Source of the DNA: Natrinema sp. CBA1119
GTDB lineage: Archaea > Halobacteriota > Halobacteria > Halobacteriales > Natrialbaceae
Length of the DNA: 64,000 nt
NCBI RefSeq assembly: GCF_002572525.1
Contig: NZ_PDBS01000001.1
Location: 1,240,001-1,304,000, forward strand
Reading direction: 5' to 3'
A program made the translations under genes and the position numbers. This document shows positions 55,722 to 64,000 of the stretch, in pieces (the stretch's first letter is position 1; each line of letters starts with the position of its first letter). The notes under the pieces were generated by a model, which was not told the origin of the DNA, ran no database searches, and saw only the letters and a program-made list of their open reading frames with translations.

Positions 55722-57824
55722 TTACGTCGTTCGGAGCGAGTCCGTACTCGGCTCGTAAACCTCGCCTTTCTGTTTGAGCTTGTCGATCTCGTGTTCAGCC
55801 TTCGAGTGATCCATGCCGATCTCCTCGGCCCGCTCGAGGACGATGTCAACCGGCGCGCCGTCGTCGTACTCCTCCTCGATGTCGCCGATCAGTTGCTTGA
55901 GGTTCTTGATACGGTCGCGCTGGGACTTCGATGTCCCGGCTTCGACGATGTCCGCGTCGAACTCGCCGGTCTCGGGATCGACGCCGATGTCCTGCAGACA
56001 CGATCTGACGATCTCGATGACGCGTTCGGCGTCGGCCTGCTCGACCGTATCCGATAGCCGAACGCGGGCGCTGGCCTCCGAGAGGCGCACCAGCGCTTCG
56101 AGTTTCCGTGCCGTTACCGGGACCGGTGCGTCATCGTCGGTCCCCTTCGCGCGCAGGTCAACGTAGAAGTCCCGGATCGCCTCACGGGCCTCCTCGGTCA
56201 TGCGCGGATGGCAGTTTTGCTTCGAGTAGGCGATGTACTTCCGCAGGAGTTCGGCCTCGATCTCCGGATCGACCTGCGCGGTCATCTCGTCGATTTCGCT
56301 CTGACTGACGTCCATCGAGGGCATCTCCTCGCGCTGAGTCGTCAACTCGCCGGCGTAGTTTGTCGTGATGATGTGTTCGGCGAGGTTGCGGTCTTTTTCC
56401 TCGTCGGGGGTGTCCGTGACCGTAAAGATCAGGTCGAACCGCGAGATCAGCGCCGGCTCGAGATCGATCTGCTCGCTGATCGGCTCGTACTGGTCGAATC
56501 GGCCGTACTTGGGGTTGGCCGCGCCGAGCAGCGAACAGCGGGACTTGAGGGTCGCGTTGATCCCCGCCTTCGAGACCGAGATCTTCTGTTGCTCGAGGGC
56601 CTCGTGCATGGCACTCCTGTCTTCCGGTCGCATTTTGTCCAACTCGTCGATGGCGGCGATTCCCCGATCCGCGAGGACGAGCGCGCCGGCCTCGAGGCTC
56701 CACTGTTGGCCGTCGCCGAAATCGTCGCGAACGGCTGCGGCGGTGAGCCCCGCTGAGGACGAACCTTTACCGGATGTGTAGACGGCCCGCGGTGCGATGT
56801 TTTCGATGTATGCGAGCATCTGGCTCTTTCCGGTACCCGGATCACCGATGAGCAACATATGGAGGTCCCCCCGAATCCTCGAGCCATCCGGCAACTGCTT
56901 GGTCACGCCCGAGAACAACTGGAGGATCATCGAGAGCTTCTCTTGATCGTAGCCGTAGATGGAGGGCGCGATGGAGGCGACCATCTTCTCGTAGATCCCC
57001 TCGGAGCTCGAGAGTCGAACGATCTCCTCTTTGTCCTCGCCGGTGATGTCCATATCCTCGAACTGCTCTTCGTCTACCTCGACGGAGATCCCCTCCATAT
57101 AGAAGTCGAAGACAGGGGATTTGTCCTGCTGGTCGCCCTGTTGCTCGAGTCGCAAAACGCCGATCGCCGAGACGTGGTCGCCCGGGGTGACCTCGCCGGT
57201 GATGTCGTCCTCGATGTTGATGTCGAGGGCCTGTGGAGTTTCCCCGCCGCGCAGCCCCTCGGGGCTCTCCTGAACGCGGAGTTTCTGTGAGTCGATGAAC
57301 TCGGATTGATCGAAGTTGACGCGGAAGGGTCCTTGCCGTTCGCAGCCCTGACACTCGTGGGGCTCCTGAAAGTCACCGCTGGATTGGGGGATTCGAGAGA
57401 GGGTGCCACAGAGCTGGCACTCGAAGGCGGCTTCCTCGATTTTGGGGCGAACGTCGGTGGCCTTGCGGATGATTCCGTGAACTTGCACGAGGGAGTTCAT
57501 GTCTCGCGCGCGGATCTCTCGGATCTCGGGGGATTCCGTCTCCGGGAGGTTTCGGATCCGGACGTGAGCCTGTCCGAGGCTCACGTCGATCGGGAGGTCA
57601 TACAGCCGGAGCGCCTCCTCGGCGTAGCGCTGGAGTTGTTCGGGCTGTGCGATGAAGTCGTCCGCGAGATCGGGATCAAACCGGTAGAGGTCCTGCCAGT
57701 CGATGTGGAGCGACCGCTGCTCGTTGGGATACTGCTGGGCAAGCTGTTTGATCTCGTTGTCGTAGTAGTTGCGAAAGAACTGCTCGAAAGAGTCGACGAG
57801 TTCGGAATTTCCCGCTTGCGCCAT
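55722..57824 (-). CDS. mcm: Replicative DNA helicase MCM
   Basis: 700 residues, no intein. N-terminal domain with zinc site CQLCGT…CQGCER (about 136-160), then AAA+ core: Walker A GDPGTGKSQM (about 329), Walker B AAIDELDKM, sensor-1 AANPKYGRF and Arg finger ISRFDLIF. A C-terminal winged helix ends KQKGEVYEPS. It unwinds the replication fork as a hexamer. Confidence 0.96.
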   Translation of the reverse strand: MAQAGNSELVDSFEQFFRNYYDNEIKQLAQQYPNEQRSLHIDWQDLYRFDPDLADDFIAQPEQLQRYAEEALRLYDLPIDVSLGQAHVRIRNLPETESPEIREIRARDMNSLVQVHGIIRKATDVRPKIEEAAFECQLCGTLSRIPQSSGDFQEPHECQGCERQGPFRVNFDQSEFIDSQKLRVQESPEGLRGGETPQALDINIEDDITGEVTPGDHVSAIGVLRLEQQGDQQDKSPVFDFYMEGISVEVDEEQFEDMDITGEDKEEIVRLSSSEGIYEKMVASIAPSIYGYDQEKLSMILQLFSGVTKQLPDGSRIRGDLHMLLIGDPGTGKSQMLAYIENIAPRAVYTSGKGSSSAGLTAAAVRDDFGDGQQWSLEAGALVLADRGIAAIDELDKMRPEDRSAMHEALEQQKISVSKAGINATLKSRCSLLGAANPKYGRFDQYEPISEQIDLEPALISRFDLIFTVTDTPDEEKDRNLAEHIITTNYAGELTTQREEMPSMDVSQSEIDEMTAQVDPEIEAELLRKYIAYSKQNCHPRMTEEAREAIRDFYVDLRAKGTDDDAPVPVTARKLEALVRLSEASARVRLSDTVEQADAERVIEIVRSCLQDIGVDPETGEFDADIVEAGTSKSQRDRIKNLKQLIGDIEEEYDDGAPVDIVLERAEEIGMDHSKAEHEIDKLKQKGEVYEPSTDSLRTT

Positions 57825-57849
57825 TGCACCGTTCTAGGACCGCCATCGG

Positions 57850-57857
57850 GTATAAAT
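57850..57857 (-). promoter_or_regulatory. TATA box of mcm
   Basis: On the minus strand ATTTATAC ends 26 nt before ATG 57824, giving a leaderless mcm message. Confidence 0.65.
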
Positions 57858-58175
57858 GGTCGTATACCGGGGCGAAACTGAACGGGGACGAGCCGCAGTC
57901 GTGCCCGCGCCCTTGAACCGCCATGGTTCCGTCAGTCGGGTGCGATACGAAGCCGTGTCCCCGCCCTCGAGAAATCGGAAAACCGATTCGGTCCACGTCG
58001 AACCCGTCGACCCTGTTTTCGTGGCAGACCGACGTGGACCACACACCGTGTCCAGCATTCCTGTCGGCCGGTTGGCCGCGCGGCCACAGTCGTTCGTTCG
58101 ACTCCGACAGTATGTAACTACGGCCAATCTGTTTTGGCTGTCAGGGACCGAGAAGGAGGGTGACAGCAGCCCGTA
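57858..58175. other. Intergenic stretch between mcm and the DUF502 gene
   Basis: 318 bp. The mcm promoter is at its left edge. Several open frames are present, but none has a start, ribosome-binding sequence and composition that I can support. Confidence 0.5.
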
Positions 58176-58796
58176 TCAATCGGCACCGCTCGCGGTCTCA
58201 CCGAGGCTATCCGCGGCGACGCCGAGCGTCGCGATCGAGCGGAACGCCTCCTCGACGGTCAGGTCGACCTCGTGGACTTTCTCGGTCGGCATGTGCATGA
58301 CGTAGCCGTTCGTCGCCGGATTCGGCGCGAGCGGGACCGTGGTCGTCACCATCTCGTCTTCGTCCGCGCTGGCTTTGACGACGGGAGGCGTCTCCGCGGT
58401 GAGAAAACCGAGTATGTACGCGCCTTCGTGGGGGAACTCGACGAGTTTCACGTCCTGGAACTGGTCCGTGTCGTCATCGACAAGCAGCCGACTGGCCCGG
58501 CGAACGCTCTCGTAAACGGTGCTGACGGCGGGGATCGTCTCCATCACCGCGTGGACTCGTTTCGAGAGGTATTTGCCGGTGTGCTCCGCGACGAGGTCGA
58601 CCAGCAGGAAGACACCGAGCAGCGAGAGCAGCGTCACGAACTCGATTGCCAGAGCCGGCGGTTCGTCGGCCAAGAGATAGGTGACGCCGGCGGTCACCGG
58701 CGAGATCGCACTGCGAATGAAGGTGAGGACGACCATCAGGCCCAATACAGTCACGAGATGGCCACTATTCTTAACTGAACGCGGTTGGTCCGACAC
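58176..58796 (-). CDS. DUF502-family membrane protein
   Basis: 206 residues. Two N-terminal transmembrane segments (about 13-38 and 50-68), then a cytoplasmic beta domain with VYESVRRASRLLVDD, VVKASADEDEMVTTTVPLAPNP carried over and GYVMHMPTEKVHEVDLTVEEA. The block P-N-P-A-T-N-G-Y and MPTEKV are DUF502 marks. Function unknown. Starts at GTG 58796, 3 bp from the divergent gene. Confidence 0.85.
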   Translation of the reverse strand: MSDQPRSVKNSGHLVTVLGLMVVLTFIRSAISPVTAGVTYLLADEPPALAIEFVTLLSLLGVFLLVDLVAEHTGKYLSKRVHAVMETIPAVSTVYESVRRASRLLVDDDTDQFQDVKLVEFPHEGAYILGFLTAETPPVVKASADEDEMVTTTVPLAPNPATNGYVMHMPTEKVHEVDLTVEEAFRSIATLGVAADSLGETASGAD

Positions 58797-58799
58797 GTC

Positions 58800-59375
58800 G
58801 TGTCTCGAGATTCACCATCCGAATCGACTGCCGGCTCGGCTTCCAGACGGGAACCACACCAGCAACGGAACCGTTCCGTCTCGGACGTTCTCTCCGACGA
58901 TCGAACCAAAGGGTATCTCACCTATACGACATCGATTTTCGCCATCGTCGGTGCCGGGTTCGGACTGACCGGTGCGCTCGGCACCCGGCTGCTCTTCGAC
59001 GGCTCCGACGAGGGTGGATTCGTCGCCGCGTTCTTCATGATCGTCCTGTTCGGCGTCATGGTGTTCACCGGACCGATACTCGGTGCGATCAGCGGGCTTC
59101 AACTCGATCGGCAGATGGCTGACACGCGCGAAGCGATGATCACCGCCTTCGCCAGCGGGACGCTCGGCTACGTCGTGATGACGATCGTCGGCGTCCTCGT
59201 CACCGTCGTTTTCTCACCCAGTACCGATAGCGCGGACACCGGCGGCACCGGTGGAAGCGGCGGGACCGATCTCTTCGATCTCGGCGACGTGCTCGTCCCC
59301 CTCATCGCCATGGCGATTCCCGTCGGCCTCGTCGCCGCGGGAGTGATCTACGTCGGCGATCGGTTCCTCGAGTAG
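58800..59375 (+). CDS. Membrane protein with four helices, unknown family
   Basis: 191 residues. A polar N-terminus of about 40 residues precedes four hydrophobic segments: YTTSIFAIVGAGFGLTGALG, FVAAFFMIVLFGVMVFTGPI, GTLGYVVMTIVGVLVTVVFS and VLVPLIAMAIPVGLVAAGVI. A Gly/Thr-rich loop joins the third and fourth. A weak TATA-like TTCTTAACTG is about 27 nt before GTG 58800. This type recurs in haloarchaea without assigned role. Confidence 0.75.
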   Translation: MSRDSPSESTAGSASRREPHQQRNRSVSDVLSDDRTKGYLTYTTSIFAIVGAGFGLTGALGTRLLFDGSDEGGFVAAFFMIVLFGVMVFTGPILGAISGLQLDRQMADTREAMITAFASGTLGYVVMTIVGVLVTVVFSPSTDSADTGGTGGSGGTDLFDLGDVLVPLIAMAIPVGLVAAGVIYVGDRFLE

Positions 59376-59568
59376 TCAGGGAGAGAGATCGAGGCGAGTT
59401 CGCTCCTCGATTCGTCGTTCCACCGGCGGTCTCGAACTCGCTTTCGAGATCGGCCCTCTGCAGGCGGTGAATCCACCTGTTCCGGTCGATACCGAAATCG
59501 AGGGCCGGCGAACACCCTTCGTACGTTGGAGCCGCACTGATACCGATGTAGCCGCTTCGTCTCACTCC

Positions 59569-59742
59569 ATGGCAACGCAATCCACCCAAACGCGAGCCGC
59601 GGTCCGCTGTGAGAACTGTGACGCGATCCTTGTCGGCGCGATCTCGCCGACGGGCTCGATCCGCCCGCTGGGCACGAGCGAGGACTGCGTCTGCGGTGAC
59701 GGCTCGTTCACTCGGCTCGAGCAGCCAACTCCGTCTCCCTGA
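59569..59742 (+). CDS. Small zinc-finger-like protein
   Basis: 57 residues. Two pairs of cysteines (CENCDAILVG and CVCGDG) and a hydrophobic core between suggest a single zinc ribbon of the kind common among tiny haloarchaeal proteins. The tail is Pro/Thr-rich. ATG 59569 starts MATQSTQTRAAVRCEN. Confidence 0.65.
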   Translation: MATQSTQTRAAVRCENCDAILVGAISPTGSIRPLGTSEDCVCGDGSFTRLEQPTPSP

Positions 59743-59973
59743 TCGGTGGTGTGCGGCCCGTCAGAGCGTCGACCGATCGGTCGATACTGTTCCGCGACAG
59801 GGACGGATTTGGAAGACGGTCACAAACGCCCATAACGGCCCGTTTCGAACGTTTAATATCGAACAGTTTCAAGGAGATAATCAACACATTCAACCACATT
59901 ACTTCCCCTATCTGGCATGATTACCTCGACAAGAAGCTTTATTGTTGGACATACGCTATGGAGTAGTGAGGTG

Positions 59974-60102
59974 ATGACGACGAATACCAAAACGATCACT
60001 ACGGCTGTACGAAACCCCTGTGGCCATTGTGACCATACTCCGTGTGGGCCCTGCCACCGGCTAGCACCGGAGATTGTCACGCCTCGAACCCGTATGCCTT
60101 GA
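59974..60102 (+). CDS. 42-residue Cys-rich peptide (candidate zinc knuckle)
   Basis: The ORF starts MTTNTKTITTAVRNP and has four cysteines packed as CGHCDHTPCGPCHR, enough for one metal ion. GAGGTG lies directly before ATG. The flanks (59743-59973 and 60103-60297) are AT-rich and show nothing else. It could also be chance; no homologue is known to me. Confidence 0.4.
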   Translation: MTTNTKTITTAVRNPCGHCDHTPCGPCHRLAPEIVTPRTRMP

Positions 60103-60297
60103 TCCTCGGCACTCAGTTTTCACAACGCGGTTTGATACTCCAGCGGAATTACCGGTATTTCACATACCGTTGATCGTCTCCTCTTTGGCAGCGAAAGTGA
60201 GATGGCGAGGGGCTCCTCGAATTCCTCTGACCGAGAACCGAGTGGCTTCCAGATCTGCTGGATTCAGCAGATGAGGGAGACCCCCTGTCAGGTCAAT

Positions 60298-60597
60298 TTA
60301 CGAGTACGGAATACAGATGGAGTCGGCGTGGTGGGTGACCGCTCGTCGATACTGCTCAACAGCTTCCCATGCGTCATCGTAATCCCCGCCGTCCTAGGTG
60401 CGCGCGAACTCTCTTTCAGTGACGAGACCAGCGGAATCAGACATGCCTGTCTCGTGTGGTCGAATCGCCAAATCCATACCGATTTTTCGAGTGTTCAGAT
60501 AATCGCCAGAGGGCAGCGCTTCAAGGGACCACTGGAGTGCTTCTATGGGTAGTTGATTATCAGTTTTGAAAGTGTTATCAGTGGGAAATAGTTTCAC
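60298..60597 (-). pseudogene. Possible decayed small DNA-binding protein gene
   Basis: From GTG 60597 the frame gives 67 residues (…ALQWSLEALPSGDYLNTRKIG…) to TAG at 60394-60396, and continues in frame with protein-like residues (GGDYDDAWEAVEQYRRAV) for 31 codons to TAA at 60298-60300. The two parts look like one gene with a nonsense codon. The LNTRKIGMDLAI phrase resembles a helix-turn-helix. Identity is uncertain. Confidence 0.3.
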
Positions 60598-60757
60598 TAT
60601 TGCCTAAATATATATAGGACCGATTCAGTGTCGGCTATTGAGCATCGGACAACGGCGGCCAGAGAAAGCACGACGGGGTTGGTTCCTCATTCCCCTTTCC
60701 GCATTCCGCGGTTCAACAAGGGGTCAGATAAGCTTTCCTACCGTTCATGCCCGGTGC

Positions 60758-61141
60758 ATGGTTCAAATGATAGATGGAAAATCCGTGCGGCAAAAGCTAA
60801 TCGGCGATAGTGACGAAAGAGCAGTGAGTCCGGTTATCGGAGTTATCCTTATGGTCGCAATTACTGTGATCCTAGCGGCTGTGATCGCAGCATTTGTACT
60901 CGACATGGGTTCGAATCAGAGCTCCCCGGCCCAGGCAGGACTCGACATCTCGAACAATTCTACTTGGGGATACGACGTAACTGTGACCTCAATAGGTGAC
61001 AGTACAGATACAATCTACTGTGGAGGCACCTCTGGTAACAACACAGACAGTGTTGGAGGCACATTCCAATGCGCAGAAGGAGAGAATATCGTTGCAACAA
61101 ACGATAATGGTGAAGAGACAGTCATTCAAACCGATATCTGA
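60758..61141 (+). CDS. Type IV pilin-like protein, copy 1
   Basis: 127 residues. A short charged leader is followed by [20 protein letters not shown], the haloarchaeal type IV pilin N-terminus with a likely PibD cleavage just before AVSPVIG. The mature surface part is small and beta-rich, with two Cys (about residues 87 and 107) that may form a disulfide and several NxS/NxT sites. An identical cleavage region and hydrophobic helix occur in the next gene. Pilins assemble adhesion pili. Start could also be ATG 60767. Confidence 0.88.
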   Translation: MVQMIDGKSVRQKLIGDSDERAVSPVIGVILMVAITVILAAVIAAFVLDMGSNQSSPAQAGLDISNNSTWGYDVTVTSIGDSTDTIYCGGTSGNNTDSVGGTFQCAEGENIVATNDNGEETVIQTDI

Positions 61142-61143
61142 CA

Positions 61144-61530
61144 ATGGATCTTAAACAATACCGTTCCAAACTGGTCGGAGATAATGAGGAAAGAGCAGTA
61201 TCACCTGTCATAGGTGTTATTTTGATGGTAGCCATTACGGTCATTCTCGCGGCTGTAATCGCGGCATTCGTGCTGGACATGGGATCGAATCAGAGTTCGC
61301 CAGCTCAAGCAGGACTTGATCTCTCGAACAATACCAGTGACACGAGTAGTCCTGGTAGCTATAATGTGACAATTACCTCGATGGGCGACAACACTGAAAC
61401 TGTCAAGTGTTCAGATCCAGAAGGTCAAAGTGCAGATAGTGTCGGCAATGGTTTCTATTGTAATAAGGGTGCGAATATCATCGGTGTCAACGATGACGGT
61501 GAAGAAAACGTCCTTCAGACGGATATCTAA
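61144..61530 (+). CDS. Type IV pilin-like protein, copy 2
   Basis: 128 residues. It is a tandem paralogue of the pilin 2 bp upstream: the N-terminal 50 residues are nearly identical (…[17 protein letters not shown]…), the mature part has diverged but keeps Cys pairs and the ending VLQTDI against VIQTDI. Together they may form a heteropolymer. No assembly genes (pilB/pilC) are in the window. Confidence 0.88.
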   Translation: MDLKQYRSKLVGDNEERAVSPVIGVILMVAITVILAAVIAAFVLDMGSNQSSPAQAGLDLSNNTSDTSSPGSYNVTITSMGDNTETVKCSDPEGQSADSVGNGFYCNKGANIIGVNDDGEENVLQTDI

Positions 61531-61680
61531 CTAACGGGCTGATTCTACAGCCAATATTTTCATCATCAAATAGTATCCTGCGAGAGCATCGCCCATCGTA
61601 GGGCGCTATATCGGGTCTCCGTATACATCTGAATGCAACCGCAGGGAGTCAGATCTGAGAAGCTCATCCACTGTTCTCAC

Positions 61681-61875
61681 TCATCGGTTCGTATCCGTCT
61701 CGTCGAACCCGGCAAGTTCTCGAGCGTGCTCAAGGTCGTCGGCTTCCTTGAGTAGCTGGGCGATCGCCTCTTGGACGAGCTGGGGAAGCCGAGCGCGAAG
61801 TTCGATTGCCTTCCTCGCTTCCCGCTCAAGTTCCCGGCGTTGTTCTCGCCTGGCCTCCTCGAGTAGATCGCCCAT
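61681..61875 (-). CDS. Small helical charged protein
   Basis: 64 residues, almost all helix: EEARREQRRELEREARKAIE, then LPQLVQEAIAQLLKEADDLE. It is alternately acidic and basic, as in small coiled-coil or antitoxin-like proteins. Its ATG overlaps by one base the end of a broken AbrB-like reading frame (TGATG), so the pair was probably one operon. Role unknown. The gap 61531-61680 shows nothing. Confidence 0.55.
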   Translation of the reverse strand: MGDLLEEARREQRRELEREARKAIELRARLPQLVQEAIAQLLKEADDLEHARELAGFDETDTNR

Positions 61876-61961
61876 CACGCGTCGATCCCCTCGACGCAGA
61901 GATAGTCTTTGGGCAGGGTGACCCGGAGCGAGTTCTCGGTCGCTGGCGCACAGACGGCCGA
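61875..61961 (-). pseudogene. C-terminal remnant of an AbrB-like protein
   Basis: 28 codons with no start read ATENSLRVTLPKDYLCVEGI and end TGA overlapping the next ATG. The LRVTLPKDYL block looks like the SpoVT/AbrB swapped-hairpin DNA-binding strand. A TAG directly upstream cuts it from any N-terminus, so it is a remnant, perhaps of an antitoxin. Confidence 0.45.
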
Positions 61962-62129
61962 CTACTCGACGAACGAAAATGGTGTCAAGCTGTAAAGCGT
62001 AACCGTCCCCCCTTGAGAGTAGCCCATAGCCCACCGCGCTCGCTCCCGATCGGGAGCGAAGCGAGCGATGGGCGTGCAACTCGAGGCCAGCGGAGGAGTA
62101 TATATCGGCGCGCGACGCGCGTGGTCGGC

Positions 62130-62520
62130 GTGAACCGCTCGAAGCGGGCGAACCACTTCGGGATCGCCGTCGAGAAACGGATGGCCGAGAAGCGTCGCTT
62201 CGATCTCGAGCGGGCCAGCTGGCATGATGCGAGATTCGGGAACGGAACGCCGGTCGAGAGTAAGTCCACGATGCACGAGCATTCTGACGGCCAGCCCGGT
62301 AACTGGAAGGGCTACCGAGAATACCACGAGAAACTCCGGCGTCACGACGGCTGATACTGTTTCGTCGTCTACCGGCCGCATAGGGATCGGGCTGCACGAT
62401 TCTTTGTGAGAAGATGGTCCGCTCGAGCGATCTTCCGCTACTCCGGTGGCACGGTGGCGGTGATCACCGCGGAACCGAACAATCGAAGATCGCGATCGAT
62501 ACTATTTTTGACAAAACGGC
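62130..62520 (+). pseudogene. Broken PD-(D/E)XK nuclease-like gene
   Basis: From GTG 62130 the frame has a nuclease-like block (RASWHDARFGNGTPVESKST, D…E-x-K) and HSDGQPGNWKGYREYHEKL, then a TGA at 62352-62354 where related proteins have Trp (RRHDG-stop-YCFVVYRPH). After a +1 shift near 62400 the remaining homology is in another frame: SSDLPLLRWHGGGDHRGTEQ. One nonsense and one frameshift show the gene is inactive. The family is typical of haloarchaeal plasmids and viruses. Confidence 0.6.
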
Positions 62521-62860
62521 AGGTGGGGGATGCCTCCGAATGGGTGGGGGAGAGGATGATCGGAGGCAAGTAATTGTATTCGGTGATCACTATTGATTGT
62601 TCCGATAGGTATCATACAGCCGACAAAATTATGTCTGTGTAATTCAAAGAAGCGAATGGCGGGGGAGAGGATTCGGTCGTTGTCCGACTGAATCTGTCCG
62701 ACTCCGAGACGGACGGAACCTCGCCGCACCTGAGATCGTTCCGGCTTGAAAGTCAATCGGCAAATTGTCAAACTCGATCTCAAACCCTCCCACCTACAGA
62801 TCACCTATGGGGGTGGGGGCTCCGACGCTGGCCCTCAGCCAGCGTTTCTCGAGACGAAAT
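62521..62860. other. Gene-free stretch
   Basis: 340 bp between the broken nuclease and the DUF7692-like gene. Runs such as GGTGGGGGATG and CCTATGGGGGTGGGGGC are G-rich, but no gene or clear repeat can be supported. Confidence 0.5.
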
Positions 62861-63115
62861 TCAATCAGTAGTGACAGCGGTCTCGGTATCGACATCGAAC
62901 GTCACTGCTCGAGTCGAGAGTGTCTCGGGGATCTCCCGGCGCTGCTCGAGCGCGAGGTCGTCGCGCTCGAGGACCTTGCGGGACGCCTGGACGAACTTCG
63001 GTACGTCGTCGCAAGCGCTTACCACCGCTTTCGTCTTGTTGCAGACGTAGAAGTCAGCTGCGCGTTCGATCGCGTCACGTCGGTACGCATAGTCGCCGTC
63101 GGTTCTGATTCGCAT
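62861..63115 (-). CDS. DUF7692-like small protein
   Basis: 84 residues. The blocks MRIRTDGDYAYRRDAIERAA, DFYVCNKTKAVVSACDDVP and DLALEQRREIPETLSTRAV match small proteins I know from haloarchaeal mobile regions (DUF7692). The N-terminal part resembles a ribbon-helix-helix DNA binder (IRTDGDYAYRRDAIERAADF). Chromosome-like base composition. Unknown role, perhaps an antitoxin or regulator. Confidence 0.65.
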   Translation of the reverse strand: MRIRTDGDYAYRRDAIERAADFYVCNKTKAVVSACDDVPKFVQASRKVLERDDLALEQRREIPETLSTRAVTFDVDTETAVTTD

Positions 63116-63342
63116 ACTCGTACACACGACACCCGAAATCCTCGTTTTTTCGACTCACTGGACGGCCTATTTCGGCCCAAAACAGGTGGAACGTGTCGGT
63201 CATCCAGAGAAGAACGCGGCCTCAAGCGACCGAACGACTCGAGATCTGCACACGAGGGTTTGCGTCTCGTGTGCATATTCGGGGAACGGGATTTGTCGAC
63301 GTGCAACCCCAGGGAGAAAGGTGAAATATGACTGCTTACCGA

Positions 63343-64000
63343 TTATGGAGGACGGCTTTTTTGACCGGTTAATAGATCTCCGTCAAGGGCCCGTCTAATT
63401 TGGTGAGAGATGATTTCCCGAGAGTCCATCTCTACGAATTCATTTATCTCATCTCGGAGATCTGCTGCTATAATCCCATATAACCGTTTGCTGATGACTC
63501 GTATAATAGAGAGGAGGATTAAACAGGCATGGGTTGAGGGCGAAAGAAGACTTCGGTTCCAGAGAAATTGAGAAGCAATCCAATGCCAGTCCTGATCGTT
63601 CTCACGTATATCACCGGGGTTCTCGACCAGTTCTTTATTAAATCTAGTAACTAAATCAGAGCTGGTCTTTATCTGGTGAATTAATATACGATAAATTATA
63701 ATGAGCCCTATTGGACCTATTAAAAGAATCGCCCCTATGGTCTGAACAATAGTTGAGAAGATTATATTCTTGATCTGTAAGACGCCAACGGCGGTAAAAC
63801 CACCACCAGTTACGGAGACAAAAAAGGCTAGATAATAAAATATAGTCTCTATTTGAGACTTCTTTTCCTCGAATATGGTCACCATCTGAGAGATATTATT
63901 GGTTTGGTCGAACTCTTTTGCCTCCGTACCTGCATCTTGTGCTAACTTGGATAGGCGAGAATTTTCAACATCTAGTCTTTCTCTGACAAATTCGTTCTTT
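63343..64000 (-). CDS. Low-GC membrane protein with coiled coil (partial)
   Basis: The frame is open to the right edge; at least 218 residues are visible and the real start is outside. Order: a coiled-coil segment (VRERLDVENSRLSKLAQ, about first 40 residues), two hydrophobic helices (IFYYLAFFVSVTGGGFTAVG and TIVQTIGAILLIGPIGLIII), then a cytoplasmic helical part ending in LTGQKSRPP. The ATG at 63885 is internal. It is far more AT-rich than the chromosome core. Two-helix membrane effectors with coiled coils occur in archaeal defence systems, but no partner gene is visible, so this is unproven. Confidence 0.6.
   Translation of the reverse strand, partial: KNEFVRERLDVENSRLSKLAQDAGTEAKEFDQTNNISQMVTIFEEKKSQIETIFYYLAFFVSVTGGGFTAVGVLQIKNIIFSTIVQTIGAILLIGPIGLIIIYRILIHQIKTSSDLVTRFNKELVENPGDIRENDQDWHWIASQFLWNRSLLSPSTHACLILLSIIRVISKRLYGIIAADLRDEINEFVEMDSREIISHQIRRALDGDLLTGQKSRPP

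Noticed and set aside
55722-57824. Intein in MCM or the polymerase genes
   Set aside because: All conserved blocks run through without insertion at normal protein length.
62352-62354. TGA read as selenocysteine or another recoding
   Set aside because: A second defect (frameshift near 62400) and the expected Trp position favour a pseudogene.

Overview
This 64 kb window comes from the chromosome of a haloarchaeon. The proteins are rich in Asp and Glu, the core is GC-rich, many genes have a TATA-like box 23-28 nt before the start codon as expected for leaderless mRNAs, RNA polymerase is split (A'/A'', B'/B''), and there are archaeal EF-2, TFIIB, MCM, type II GAPDH and LysW-type arginine biosynthesis. 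Membership of Natrialbales (Natrinema/Haloterrigena-like) is an inference from gene style and was not tested.

Layout. 1-3 kb: the end of a membrane protein, a PhoU/TrkA-C regulator and serS. 3.2-3.4 kb: a string of stem-loops between convergent genes. 3.4-19.8 kb, minus strand: the transcription/translation super-operon rpoH-rpoB''-rpoB'-rpoA'-rpoA''-nusA-rps12-rps7, then fusA. An AT-rich accessory patch (6.7-9.8 kb) separates rps7 from fusA. It carries a RecA-like DUF7504-type gene, a CHAT (caspase-like) protease gene broken by a frameshift, and a convergent 41-residue membrane peptide. 20-23.4 kb: two tandem tRNA-Asp(GTC) genes, a PD-(D/E)XK-like gene and a REC-GAF-HTH10 regulator. 24-42.6 kb: mostly housekeeping and signalling genes (two Pcm paralogues, GAPDH, Hsp20, ATP-grasp ligase, ribosomal L10e, M50 protease, ABC exporter, CDF transporter, XPD-like helicase, membrane-anchored HTH protein).

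43.2-52.5 kb holds a complete arginine pathway on one strand (argG, argH, then argW-X-C-B-D-E-F). ArgW is the amino-group carrier; ArgX attaches glutamate to it; ArgB, ArgC and ArgD process the bound chain; ArgE releases ornithine; ArgF, ArgG and ArgH complete arginine. 53-59 kb: thrC, a TFIIB paralogue, mcm and membrane proteins. From about 59.7 kb to the end the window becomes accessory again: small zinc-finger candidates, a tandem pair of type IV pilin-like genes, broken nuclease and AbrB-like remnants, a DUF7692-type gene, and a low-GC membrane protein that runs off the edge.

Non-coding structure is rich. There are two copies of a ~142-bp dispersed element with a conserved hairpin (35.4 and 42.6 kb), two copies of a ~130-bp element flanking the 23.5-23.7 kb gap, a family of palindromes ending in a GTAGTAGC-like sequence (10.0 and 21.1 kb), and the hairpin array at 3.2 kb. 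The best candidate for a poorly described system is the CHAT protease/small-peptide module at 6.7-9.8 kb.
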